Assembly (NCBI GenBank): GCA_019359035.1
Contig: JAHHIC010000109.1
Location: 1 to 64,000, forward strand
Length of the DNA: 64,000 nt
Direction of reading: 5' to 3'
DNA from: Scytonematopsis contorta HA4267-MV1
GTDB taxonomy: Bacteria; Cyanobacteriota; Cyanobacteriia; Cyanobacteriales; Nostocaceae
Part shown: positions 1-7,971 of the stretch, piece after piece
Layout: each line of letters begins with the position of its first letter
How positions within the stretch are numbered: position 1 is the stretch's first letter
Position numbers and translations under genes: made by a program
Notes under the pieces: model-generated
Told to the model about the DNA's origin: nothing
Databases searched by the model: none
Seen by the model: the letters and a program-made list of their open reading frames with translations, nothing else

Positions 1-168
1 TGCCCACTTTGTACAGACGCGATTAATCGCGTCTCTACCCACTGCCCACTTTGTACAGACGCGATTAATCGCGTCTCTACCCACTGCCCACTTTGTACAG
101 ACGCGATTAATCGCGTCTCTACCCACTGCCCACTTTGTACAGACGCGATTAATCGCGTCTCTACCCAC
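1..168. repeat. Four tandem copies of a 42-bp repeat with an internal palindrome
   Basis: Four near-identical 42-bp units begin at 1, 43, 85 and 127; the array may extend left of the window. Each unit contains the perfect 20-bp palindrome AGACGCGATTAATCGCGTCT, followed by CTAC. There are no variable spacers, so it is not CRISPR. The GTAnAGACG...CGTCTCTAC outline resembles the palindromes near 21760 and 51296, which suggests one family of small dispersed palindromes. Short gagtggggaa-type sequence follows at 168-205. Confidence 0.95.
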
Positions 169-224
169 TCCCCACTCCTAATTGCGAATTGTTTTCCCCA
201 CTCCCCAAAAAAGGATAACCACCG

Positions 225-1769
225 ATGTTGAATTCAGAGGATAATAAAGTAACTATTTCTCCGTTGGATAAATATAATCAAAGACTTATTTCCCACGTAC
301 ATCCACAAAATTGGGTAAACCCTCAACCTGTAGACTGTTATGACTTAGTAGTGATTGGTGCTGGAACTGCGGGTTTAGTAGTAGCAGCAGGAGCAGCTGG
401 TTTAGACTTGGGTTTAAAAGTGGCTTTAATCGAAAAAAATTTGATGGGTGGGGATTGTTTAAATGTAGGGTGTGTACCTTCAAAAGCAATTATTCGTTCT
501 TCCCGAGTCGTGGGAGAAATGTGGAAAGCCAAAACTTTTGGAATTGGAGTACCCAAATTAATTGACGTTGATTTTCCAGCGGTGATGGAAAGAATGCGAA
601 GAATGAGAGCGGGTATAAGTTATAACGACTCAGCGGAGCGTTTTCAGTTACTAGGGGTTGATGTTTTTTTGGGTACTGCAGCATTTGAGAATGATATGGC
701 TGTGGAAGTTGCTGGTAAAAGACTTAAGTATAAAAAAGCTGTTATTGCTACGGGTGCCAGACCAGTAGAACCATCAATTCCTGGAATTGTAGAAGCAGGT
801 TACCTAACAAATGAGACAGTTTTTTCCCTAACAGTAAAACCACCACGCTTAGCAATAATTGGTGCTGGTCCGATTGGATGCGAAATGGCACAAGCGTTTC
901 GGCGTTTAGGTTCAGAAGTCACAGTTTTTCATCGCGGTTCTCGTCTTTTAAACAAAGATGATGTTGATGCTTCTGTTATTTTACAAAAAGTTTTTTTACG
1001 AGAAGGAATTAATTTAATATTAGGTTGTGAAATTGAACGAGTAGAAGTAACCGATGAGGGTAAAAAAGTTTATTTTCAAAGTAATAATAAACAAAATTTT
1101 GTGATTGTAGACGATATTTTAGTTGGTGCCGGACGTGCTCCAAATGTAGAGAAATTAAATTTAGAAGCGGTGGGAGTTGAGTATGACAAACGGGGGATAA
1201 AAGTTAATGATTATTTGCAAACAAGTAATAATAAAATTTTTGCGGCTGGTGATGTTTGTATGCAATGGAAATTTACCCACGCAGCAGATGCAGCAGCGCG
1301 AATCGTAATTAAAAATGCTTTGTTTTCTCCTTTTGGTTTAGGAAAGCAAAAACTAAGTAGTTTAATTATGCCTTGGGTAACTTACACTGACCCAGAGGTT
1401 GCTCATGTGGGAATGCAAGAAGAGGAAGCGCTGAATTTAGGGATTGATGTAAATACCATAAAAATACCTTTTAGTAGTGTAGATAGGGGAATAATTGATG
1501 GGGAAGAAGAAGGTTTTATTAAAGTTTTTCATCCTAAAAGAACAGATAAAATTCTTGGTGCGACAATTGTTGCTAGTCATGCGGGTGAGATGATTTCTGA
1601 AGTGACGACAGCGATTGTAAATAAAATTGGTTTAAGTAAATTAAGTGGTGTGATTCATCCCTATCCCACACAAGCTGAATGTATTAAGAAAGCGGCTGAT
1701 TCTTATCGAAAAACTTTGTTGACACCTAATACTAAAAGGCTTTTGGGATGGTTGACAAAATTTTCTTAA
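225..1769 (+). CDS. Mercuric reductase-like FAD/NAD(P) disulfide oxidoreductase
   Basis: This is a class I pyridine nucleotide-disulfide oxidoreductase of 514 residues. The FAD-binding glycine motif VIGAGTAG lies at residues 43-50, the redox-active disulfide GGDCLNVGCVPSK has Cys78 and Cys83, the NAD(P)-binding motif IIGAGPIGCE is near 209, and the dimer-interface HPYPTQAE motif carrying the catalytic His is near 478. Cyanobacterial members are usually named mercuric reductase. This one has no N-terminal heavy-metal domain and no C-terminal Cys pair, so mercury reduction is doubtful and a general dithiol or quinone-type substrate is possible. The ATG at 225 follows a weak AAGGATAA ribosome binding site. 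It stands alone, just downstream of the 42-bp repeat. Confidence 0.85.
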   Translation: MLNSEDNKVTISPLDKYNQRLISHVHPQNWVNPQPVDCYDLVVIGAGTAGLVVAAGAAGLDLGLKVALIEKNLMGGDCLNVGCVPSKAIIRSSRVVGEMWKAKTFGIGVPKLIDVDFPAVMERMRRMRAGISYNDSAERFQLLGVDVFLGTAAFENDMAVEVAGKRLKYKKAVIATGARPVEPSIPGIVEAGYLTNETVFSLTVKPPRLAIIGAGPIGCEMAQAFRRLGSEVTVFHRGSRLLNKDDVDASVILQKVFLREGINLILGCEIERVEVTDEGKKVYFQSNNKQNFVIVDDILVGAGRAPNVEKLNLEAVGVEYDKRGIKVNDYLQTSNNKIFAAGDVCMQWKFTHAADAAARIVIKNALFSPFGLGKQKLSSLIMPWVTYTDPEVAHVGMQEEEALNLGIDVNTIKIPFSSVDRGIIDGEEEGFIKVFHPKRTDKILGATIVASHAGEMISEVTTAIVNKIGLSKLSGVIHPYPTQAECIKKAADSYRKTLLTPNTKRLLGWLTKFS

Positions 1770-1832
1770 TTTAGCGGCTTGAACAAGTTTAAGATTAAAC
1801 GAAAGGGCTTACTAATCCGGCTTTAGGAACAT

Positions 1833-2735
1833 ATGAATCCGTGGATTTTAATTGCCGAAAGTGGTGACTTCATAGAAGTGCCAAAAGGTACATTTGGTGC
1901 ATTTAAGGTTTCTCTTGACGAACTCTTGGCACTTCAAAAAGGAATTATGGGTGATGAACAACTTAAGGCTGCTGCCAGTAGAGGATTTGCCAATCCAAGT
2001 CATCTAGAAGAATTGCTTACACGTACAGATATACCTCAGAGTAGGCTTTTACGTGTACGTGCTAATTTGTCGTCGGCACTGTCTTCTAGCCATATATCTT
2101 CCGAAAACTTGCAGGCAATCATCAGTAAATTAAAATCAGCTAAAACATTAGACGAATTTGACCAGGTATTTGCGGAATTGCGTCATCCCAATCGCCTTAT
2201 TCACTCAGGAGCGGTAGCTGAAAATTCCTCAATTTTTACAAGCGCAAAAAAAGGGAACGAGTACACTTTAGGCTCAACAAAAGTTAAAATTGACCCAGTA
2301 TCAGAAGCTGACGCTCTTTATCTTGCAAAAGATGGTAGCATCCACATAGATGAGGTCAAAAACACTGCGTCGGCACTACGTGATAAACTTCTGAAAATCC
2401 CAGACCAGCTTCAGAGAATGAAAGACTGGTGCAACTTGGACTCGCGTAATAGAAAAATAGGAATTATCATAGAAACAGAAAGTGGTTGGACTGATTTATT
2501 TGCTGCTCGTCCCGGAGAAACTGCCGCATTAAAAATTTTAATTGATGGACAAGTACCGCTCACCATTGCTTCTTGTAATCTTACTGTCTCAAAGATGGAT
2601 GATTTATGGAATGCTGTAATGAGAAAATATAAAAAACTTCGGATACAAGGTATGTGGTCAAATTGGAATAATTTCTATAGCCAAATGTCAACTCTAAAAG
2701 AAGCTGAAACTTTTCTAGAAATTTCTTTAAAATGA
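1833..2735 (+). CDS. Hypothetical protein with a PD-(D/E)XK nuclease-like C-terminal domain
   Basis: I do not recognise the full 300-residue family. Residues about 130-245 carry a spacing typical of restriction-endonuclease-fold proteins: SGAVAE, then EADALYLAKDG, then IDEVKN (Asp, about ten residues, Glu-Val-Lys), then QLQRMKDW. REase-type toxin domains of polymorphic toxins have the same order. The N-terminal 120 residues are helical and unassigned. There is no signal peptide. The gene overlaps the next one by four bases (ATGA), so the two are very probably co-translated; a nuclease and a regulatory or immunity partner is one reading. It could also be a non-toxic DNA-processing enzyme. The nuclease assignment rests on motif reading alone. 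Confidence 0.6.
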   Translation: MNPWILIAESGDFIEVPKGTFGAFKVSLDELLALQKGIMGDEQLKAAASRGFANPSHLEELLTRTDIPQSRLLRVRANLSSALSSSHISSENLQAIISKLKSAKTLDEFDQVFAELRHPNRLIHSGAVAENSSIFTSAKKGNEYTLGSTKVKIDPVSEADALYLAKDGSIHIDEVKNTASALRDKLLKIPDQLQRMKDWCNLDSRNRKIGIIIETESGWTDLFAARPGETAALKILIDGQVPLTIASCNLTVSKMDDLWNAVMRKYKKLRIQGMWSNWNNFYSQMSTLKEAETFLEISLK

Positions 2736-3382
2736 AAACTAACAATTTGTTACAAGTATTACCCAGATTATCTTCTCCTTGGCTAATAAGTAGTGCTACA
2801 CAGCGTCGTCAGAAAATTGAAACACTAAGTTACAGTTCTAATGAAATTCAAAAAGCTCTTAATGTTTTGGAGCAATGTCTGGAAACTCTTTCACAGTTTA
2901 CAGTTCCTTCCTTAGAATCTATACCAGAATCTTTGAGAGAATATTGGGATTTTTCAGTTGAAAGTTTGGCAGAAAATATACCAACACTAGATGATTTTGA
3001 CCTGACTAAAGTGGTAGAATTTTTAAAAAAAGAGGGAGTTGAATCTCCTTCTAAACAAATAATTCAAGATGTAGCATCATGGTGGATTTGGTCAGTAGTA
3101 CAAGACATAGCAAAAACAGTCTTAATATGGCTAGAAGACTCTTTTAAAGAAGCGAAGGATGCAGCTAAAATTTCACATTTTATTGATATTGCTGAGCGTT
3201 ATTGGCAAAAAGTTGACCCACATTTAGCGCAATTTTTGTTGAGTCGCAGTGCTTTAATAGGTAGGGAGAAAGCTTTACCTCTACTTGAGTCTGTAGAAAG
3301 TCAGACATTGGTTTCTTCATCTGTAAGAGTGACAGTACAAGACTATCGGAAACTTATATTAGGAACAAGCGATATGTGTTGA
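2732..3382 (+). CDS. Hypothetical protein co-translated with the nuclease-like gene
   Basis: This is an unrecognised 216-residue protein, predominantly helical. Residues 55-95 are acidic, and a tryptophan-rich stretch (ASWWIWSVVQ) lies near residue 114, perhaps amphipathic or membrane-associated. The ATG sits inside the end of the upstream gene (ATGA overlap), so translational coupling is expected. As the small second gene behind a nuclease-like protein, it is a candidate immunity or accessory protein, but nothing in the sequence proves this. Confidence 0.6.
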   Translation: MKTNNLLQVLPRLSSPWLISSATQRRQKIETLSYSSNEIQKALNVLEQCLETLSQFTVPSLESIPESLREYWDFSVESLAENIPTLDDFDLTKVVEFLKKEGVESPSKQIIQDVASWWIWSVVQDIAKTVLIWLEDSFKEAKDAAKISHFIDIAERYWQKVDPHLAQFLLSRSALIGREKALPLLESVESQTLVSSSVRVTVQDYRKLILGTSDMC

Positions 3383-3395
3383 ACAAAAATAAATG

Positions 3396-3435
3396 TTGAT
3401 GCTTGACTGTTGACGCTTGACTCTAAAACTTATGC
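3396..3435. repeat. Degenerate TTGACTG/TTGACGC heptamer-like repeats
   Basis: Several imperfect copies of TTGACnn-type heptamers (TTGATGC, TTGACTG, TTGACGC, TTGACTC) follow the stop codon of the preceding gene. They resemble decayed forms of the heptamer arrays seen at 39500-39708 and 48379-48604. Confidence 0.6.
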
Positions 3436-3566
3436 TTGATGACTGCTATCAACAAGTGAGTAAGCTGCTTCCTAACTGTCGGCAACAAAAAGCGAGCATC
3501 TTGTTTATTTGGAAAATACTCTTTTATGAGATGATTATAGTTATTAGCAGTTAATAAAAGTTTATT

Positions 3567-3791
3567 ATGTGGCAAGTCAACATAACTTGTTCAGAAGAAG
3601 CCTGGAAGCTTTATGCGACAGAGTTTAAAGCGGTTGCTGAGAAGTATGAATGTGAAGTTCTGACCTCTAAAAAAAAGCCAGATGGAACACGCATCATGGC
3701 ATACAAACTTATGGACGTGAGTGACGCTGAAGCTTTTCAAGAAGATTGTGCAAATTTTGCTGGCTTTGCATCTGATTTTGAATCCTTATAA
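3567..3791 (+). CDS. Small conserved-looking hypothetical protein
   Basis: This 74-residue protein is acidic at its C-terminus and contains four cysteines. Its composition and alternating pattern (MWQVNITCSEEAW start, YKLMDVSDAEAFQ in the middle) look like a folded alpha/beta domain. It has no signal peptide or membrane segment. It lies 185 bp after the two-gene unit and may be independent of it. No clear ribosome binding site precedes the ATG. Function unknown. Confidence 0.5.
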   Translation: MWQVNITCSEEAWKLYATEFKAVAEKYECEVLTSKKKPDGTRIMAYKLMDVSDAEAFQEDCANFAGFASDFESL

Positions 3792-3821
3792 TATTTTTCC
3801 ATTTTCATATTCAAAAATCGT

Positions 3822-4160
3822 CTAAATTTCAACTAACTCAGAAGCAATAGCCTGTTCCTGGGTCGGTGTAGCATCTTCCGCATCAAGCAAATGAAGTTTT
3901 GGTGAGTCACTTACTTAACTCGGATACAGCCAAGTAAGATTCTCCAGCCACTTCTTGTGGTAAATCCCAAGCAACGAGTGTAATTTCGGATCAAAAATTT
4001 AATGGCTCAGGTTTGACTAAATCTCCTATTATTCCCAGCCTAGTTGCACCGTATTGCTCGCGTAGTAACTTTGCTGCTTCATTGACTAATTGCCATACTT
4101 GTGATTTATATTCTTGATTATTTTGTACAGCGAACCTCCTAGCAAGTAAAGCTTCTACCC
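3822..4160 (-). pseudogene. Decayed MNT-type nucleotidyltransferase
   Basis: Read on the minus strand from about 4160, the sequence gives AKLLREQYGATRLGIIGDLV, matching the start of minimal nucleotidyltransferases (LRERYGATRVxxFGSLV). A TGA at 3993-3991 falls exactly where the family has Trp in the PWSDIDL motif. The same frame then continues as SEITLVAWDLPQEVAGESY before another stop. A shifted frame resumes as LLDAEDATPTQEQAIASELV and ends at 3822, which looks like the usual C-terminus. The gene is therefore a nonsense- and frameshift-inactivated relic. The open frame 3991-4335 joins it to unrelated antisense sequence and is not a gene. Confidence 0.65.
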
Positions 4161-4337
4161 AAAAGCGAGGATGCAGTTGATAGACTATTTGAATATCCCA
4201 AAATCTACAGGGATTTTTTTGGTTTACTACGCGCTTTACACGAAGAAGCCAAACGTCGGGATATCTGGAAAAAACTCCGACTGGTGATAGTACACCCAAG
4301 ATGTGAATTATATCGTCAATATTTTTATAATTCATAA
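4152..4337 (+). pseudogene. Fragment of a cyanobacterial AAA-like (AAA_35 type) ATPase
   Basis: The plus strand encodes about 61 residues including YPKIYRDFFGLLRALHEEAK and IWKKLRLVIVHP, then a stop. This resembles the segment of cyanobacterial AAA-like domain proteins that reads (F)FxLLRxWHExAK...IWxKLRLVxVHSTEVY. There is no upstream start and the following family sequence is missing, so it is a remnant abutting the decayed nucleotidyltransferase on the other strand. The identification is from memory of the family pattern. Confidence 0.5.
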
Positions 4338-4617
4338 AAAGATAATCACTATACTATAAGTAATAAATATACATCTCAGATAATATTTATACGTGAAAAT
4401 ACTGTATATACGCAAATTGAAAAATAGTGTAATTCCCCTTTGTCGTTGCGTTAGCGCTCCGCTCCACTGCGTGAACACGAAATGACAGTGAAGTTTTCTT
4501 TTTCGTAGCCCCCTCCCCGCTTGCGGGGAGGGGGTTGGGGGTGGGGTTTCTTATACTGGGACGAGAAATATGTTGTCACATCTGTTACAGATAGTGATAA
4601 ATCTCAACCCTAAACCC
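4338..4617. other. Intergenic repeat-bearing spacer
   Basis: No gene is visible. It contains a tract at about 4437-4490 (TTGTCGTTGCGTTAGCG...CGAAATGACAG) that resembles the tract at 48480-48545. It also contains one copy of the G/C-rich dispersed element at 4507-4550. Confidence 0.6.
4507..4550 (+). repeat. G/C-rich dispersed element, copy 1
   Basis: The core is AGCCCCCTCCCCGC, then TTG, then CGGGGAGGGGGTTGGGGG and TGGGGTTTC. The C-tract and G-tract form a strong hairpin (CCCCTCCCCGC/GCGGGGAGGGG), and the G-tracts could form a quadruplex. Other copies are at 10778, 10943, 30058, 30170, 51989, 53865 and 54007. The flank ctttttcgt before this copy is shared with the copy at 30170. Confidence 0.9.
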
Positions 4618-7083
4618 CTACTCCCCATAAACCGCTTTTGATTGATTAGGAATATCATTAATAAACTGACTAACAGCCTTAGAATACCCACGAGAATCTT
4701 CCAAAAAACTAGAGATAAATAAACGCTGTTTAGCCCTAGTCATCGCAACATAAAACAGTCGTTTTTCCTCCTCCAACTCAGCACCTTGTTGAGACAAATA
4801 AAACGGAAACTCACCAGACACAGCACCAGAAATAAAAACAGTATCAAACTCCAAACCTTTCGACTGGTGAACAGTAATCATTAAAACTTGATTATCTTTT
4901 TTAGAAATTTGGTCAAGATTTTTTGCCAAAGCAGTAAACTCCACAATACTCCTTAGAGATACATCCGGATGCAAATCTTGATTATCTCGGTCGTAAAAAA
5001 CATGAAAAAGTCTAATTAAATTTAGACGTCGCTTCTCATCTTTTTTATAAAAATCATGTAGTCCTGACTCCAGTAAAATACTTTTAAGCAACTGAGCAGG
5101 ACGTAAAGTTTGGCTAAAATCTCTCCAAGTTTCAACCTGTTGTGCAAGTACTTGAAACTGCTTTCCATACTTTTGCACCAAAGTTTGACGCTCAACACAA
5201 CATTTTTGAATTTCCGGAATTAATTTTTGTAATAACTCCGCTGTGATACGACTATCATCAATAGCTTTATGCGCTTCAAACTGGGAAAGATTTAACTCTT
5301 TAGCTAAATTTACCAAACTATAACTATTTGTCTTAATAAAACGGTTAGCAATATTCCAAGTATCACCCCATTCAAATTGAGGAATACTTACACCAGATTT
5401 ACTTGCATGGGCTGTCACCATTTTAATATCAAATCCAACATTGTGCCCCACCAAGAATGCACCATCAATAAAAGCAAAAAAATCTTGAAAAACTTCCTCT
5501 GCTGGTCTACCATGTTCACGTAAAAAATCATCACTATATCCGTGAATATACTCGGAATTACCAACAGGTAGCTGATTAATTATATATTCCCTAAATTCTG
5601 CTTCTTTTTTCCCATTAACTAACTTAACAGCAGCAATTTCTATGACTTCATCCTTACTAACTTCCAGTCCTGTTGTTTCCACATCAAAAACAACTATCGT
5701 ACCTGATTTATACGCAGTCAATAAATTACTAAAAGGGTCATTATACGCAAAAGTCTGATTAGAAGCCATATCAGTCAATCGCAAACCAATAGCTTCCCCT
5801 TCCTTAATTATATTTTGAATAGTAACATCACCAATTCTCCGACTAGGACGCTGCAACATTCGACGCATAGCACCCGTATCAAAAGGATTTAAAATGAACT
5901 TTACATAAGCAAGCGCATCTTTGATTTCTTGACGATTAAAGAATTTATATTGCTCTACTGTAATACAAGGAACCTGAAGCCTTTCTAAGACCTTGCTAAT
6001 TGACTCAACTCGGTAATTAGTACGTCCTAAAACCGCAACTCGGTTATATGTAAAATCAGGCTTATCTTTTGCAAGTTCTTGGATTTTTTTAGCAATCCAT
6101 TCCGCTTCTTCCGATTCAGTTTTACCAACAAATATTTCAATTAGTTCTCCTACTTCACACTTAGGAGAAGGAGTAATATTTGTTTGCCTTTCTTGAAAAC
6201 TATCTGCAAAACCAGAAACAGCATTAAGTAATGTTTGAGTCGAGCGATGATTATAAGTTAGCGGATATATTGTCGGTTTAAACTCTTGCTGAAATTCCCT
6301 AATAACTTTATCTGGTTCAGAACCTCTCCATTCATAAATAGTTTGGTCTAAATCTCCAATCATCGCAATATTACCACTACGCAATGCCAAATTACGCACT
6401 ATTTCATATTCTGATGAGTGAGTATCTTGCACTTCATCTACCTGAATAAAATCAAAACGTTCTTGCCATCTTTGCTTAACTTCTGGTAAATGTTTGAACA
6501 TCGTACGCACATAAAAAACCAAATCAGCAAAATCTAATGCGTGACGCTGCTGTAAAGTTTCATGGTAGCGAGTAATCAGTTTTGCCGTATATTCTCCTAG
6601 AGAAGTAAATAGGGTTTTATCTGGATAAATTGTTGATAATTCCGAATGTGAAACTTTGCTTTTGCAATCTGTAATTTTAGCAAAAATCTTATCAATATCT
6701 TTATCTTGACTGTATCCAAAAATTTCTTTAATTATTTCTTTACAATCCGTATCATCGTAAACAACAAAATCTGCTGGTAACCCAATTTCCCGCGCTTCAA
6801 TTCTCAAAATACTTGCACATAGACTATGAAAGGTTTTAATAGTCAAACGACGAAAGTCATTAGGTAAATACTGTAGTAACCTTTCGGACATTTCTTTAGA
6901 AGCACGATTAGTAAAAGTTAAACAAAGAATTTTGTCAACCGGAATACCATCATCAATAGCCTTGACAACTCGTTCAGAAAGAACCAGTGTTTTACCAGTT
7001 CCAACAGGTGCAAGTATTAAGATTGCCCCTTTGGTGTGGTTAATGATTTTTTGCTGTTCTAAATTTAGAGTATATTGCTGCAT
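4618..7083 (-). CDS. UvrD/PcrA-type superfamily 1 helicase with internal DnaQ-like exonuclease
   Basis: The protein has 821 residues. SF1A helicase motifs run in order: Walker A LAPVGTGKT (near 24-32), motif Ia CLTFTNRASKEM, Walker B FIQVDEVQDT (near 213-222), GDLDQTIYEWRG, then, far downstream, ITVHQSKGLEF (near 735) and LFYVAMTRAKQRL. Between the helicase halves, residues about 460-630 form a DEDDh 3'-5' exonuclease domain: FDVETTG (near 463), VGHNVGFD, and HKAIDDSR supplying the last His and Asp. The predicted role is ATP-driven 3'-5' unwinding coupled to DNA trimming in repair. The insertion site between core motifs, rather than a terminal fusion, is unusual. It is transcribed away from the cytochrome gene. 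Confidence 0.85.
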   Translation of the reverse strand: MQQYTLNLEQQKIINHTKGAILILAPVGTGKTLVLSERVVKAIDDGIPVDKILCLTFTNRASKEMSERLLQYLPNDFRRLTIKTFHSLCASILRIEAREIGLPADFVVYDDTDCKEIIKEIFGYSQDKDIDKIFAKITDCKSKVSHSELSTIYPDKTLFTSLGEYTAKLITRYHETLQQRHALDFADLVFYVRTMFKHLPEVKQRWQERFDFIQVDEVQDTHSSEYEIVRNLALRSGNIAMIGDLDQTIYEWRGSEPDKVIREFQQEFKPTIYPLTYNHRSTQTLLNAVSGFADSFQERQTNITPSPKCEVGELIEIFVGKTESEEAEWIAKKIQELAKDKPDFTYNRVAVLGRTNYRVESISKVLERLQVPCITVEQYKFFNRQEIKDALAYVKFILNPFDTGAMRRMLQRPSRRIGDVTIQNIIKEGEAIGLRLTDMASNQTFAYNDPFSNLLTAYKSGTIVVFDVETTGLEVSKDEVIEIAAVKLVNGKKEAEFREYIINQLPVGNSEYIHGYSDDFLREHGRPAEEVFQDFFAFIDGAFLVGHNVGFDIKMVTAHASKSGVSIPQFEWGDTWNIANRFIKTNSYSLVNLAKELNLSQFEAHKAIDDSRITAELLQKLIPEIQKCCVERQTLVQKYGKQFQVLAQQVETWRDFSQTLRPAQLLKSILLESGLHDFYKKDEKRRLNLIRLFHVFYDRDNQDLHPDVSLRSIVEFTALAKNLDQISKKDNQVLMITVHQSKGLEFDTVFISGAVSGEFPFYLSQQGAELEEEKRLFYVAMTRAKQRLFISSFLEDSRGYSKAVSQFINDIPNQSKAVYGE

Positions 7084-7132
7084 ATAAATTTTTGATTATG
7101 TCAACGTTAGACTAAAAATGAGAGTGTGAGGA

Positions 7133-7705
7133 ATGTCTAAACTTGTTAAACGTCCCAAACCCCTTCGTCGTAAAGGCAAGGGAAAGCCGATAGGATTTTT
7201 GCTCGTAATTTTAACTTGGAGTTTGGCTATGGGGTGGCTTTTAGCTATAGTCACTAATGCCCAAGGTGCAACCCCCACACCCAACGCAACCCCTAATACC
7301 AACCTTAACGCTGAAATCGGTACAATTGATGTAGTACCTGCAAAGTATCAATTAGGACAACAATTGTATTTAGAAAATTGTGGTACTTGTCATCTAGCTT
7401 TACCAGCAGGGATTTTGCCAACCCAAACCTGGAAAAATATTTTAGAAGACTCACAACACTACGGAGTACAGCTAAAACCCTTAGTAAATCCACCACGTCT
7501 GTTGGTTTGGAGATATATTTCTACGTTCTCTCGCTCTCTGTTAAAAGAAGAAGAAATACCATATAGAGTTGACAAATCTCGTTTTTTCAACGCTTTGCAC
7601 CCTAAAGTCAAATTAAAGCGACCAGTACAGATTAACAGCTGCGTCACTTGTCATCCCAGTGCAAGCCAATACAATTTCCGTAGCTTAACTCCAGAGTGGG
7701 AGTAG
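7133..7705 (+). CDS. Diheme cytochrome c (DHC-like), membrane-anchored
   Basis: This 190-residue protein has a basic N-terminus, one hydrophobic segment at about 20-44 that can be an uncleaved anchor or signal peptide, a Thr/Pro/Asn linker, and two heme c motifs: CGTCH (residues 83-87) and CVTCH (170-174). The arrangement fits the cyanobacterial diheme cytochrome c family, placed on the lumenal or periplasmic face with an electron-transfer role. It is divergent from the helicase gene, with about 50 bp between the starts. The ATG follows GTGAGGA. Confidence 0.85.
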   Translation: MSKLVKRPKPLRRKGKGKPIGFLLVILTWSLAMGWLLAIVTNAQGATPTPNATPNTNLNAEIGTIDVVPAKYQLGQQLYLENCGTCHLALPAGILPTQTWKNILEDSQHYGVQLKPLVNPPRLLVWRYISTFSRSLLKEEEIPYRVDKSRFFNALHPKVKLKRPVQINSCVTCHPSASQYNFRSLTPEWE

Positions 7706-7806
7706 GGAACAAGTGGTGGTATCGCTACTTGAACACTGACGGCTCTTATCCCCTTCATTGGGGACAAAATGATACTATTAGGTTAGTTAAAATTTAAGCT
7801 TAAACT

Positions 7807-7848
7807 TAAAACCAATCTTTTTGTAAACTGATTGGCCTATTTTTATTG
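7807..7848 (+). terminator. Possible intrinsic terminator after the cytochrome gene
   Basis: An inverted repeat ACCAATC...GATTGGC separated by about 12 bases is followed by TATTTTTATTGTTTTT. The stem is short and the loop long, so this is a weak candidate. Confidence 0.35.
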
Positions 7849-7971
7849 TTTTTAAGCGAACCGTCATTTTACAACTGCGTCCAAATTATAGAGACTCGCA
7901 GTGTCTGACTGTTTATAATCAAAGCCAAGCCTGATTCCGCATCTCTCTTTAATTGATTTCAACAAACTGCC

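Noticed and set aside
1-168. CRISPR array
   Set aside because: The units are directly contiguous and identical, with no variable spacers. No cas gene is nearby.
225-1769. True mercury-resistance MerA
   Set aside because: No HMA domain, no C-terminal vicinal Cys pair and no other mer gene nearby.
3991-4335. 114-residue minus-strand gene
   Set aside because: It fuses a nucleotidyltransferase fragment that ends at a nonsense codon to the reverse complement of an AAA-like fragment. Treated as two relics.
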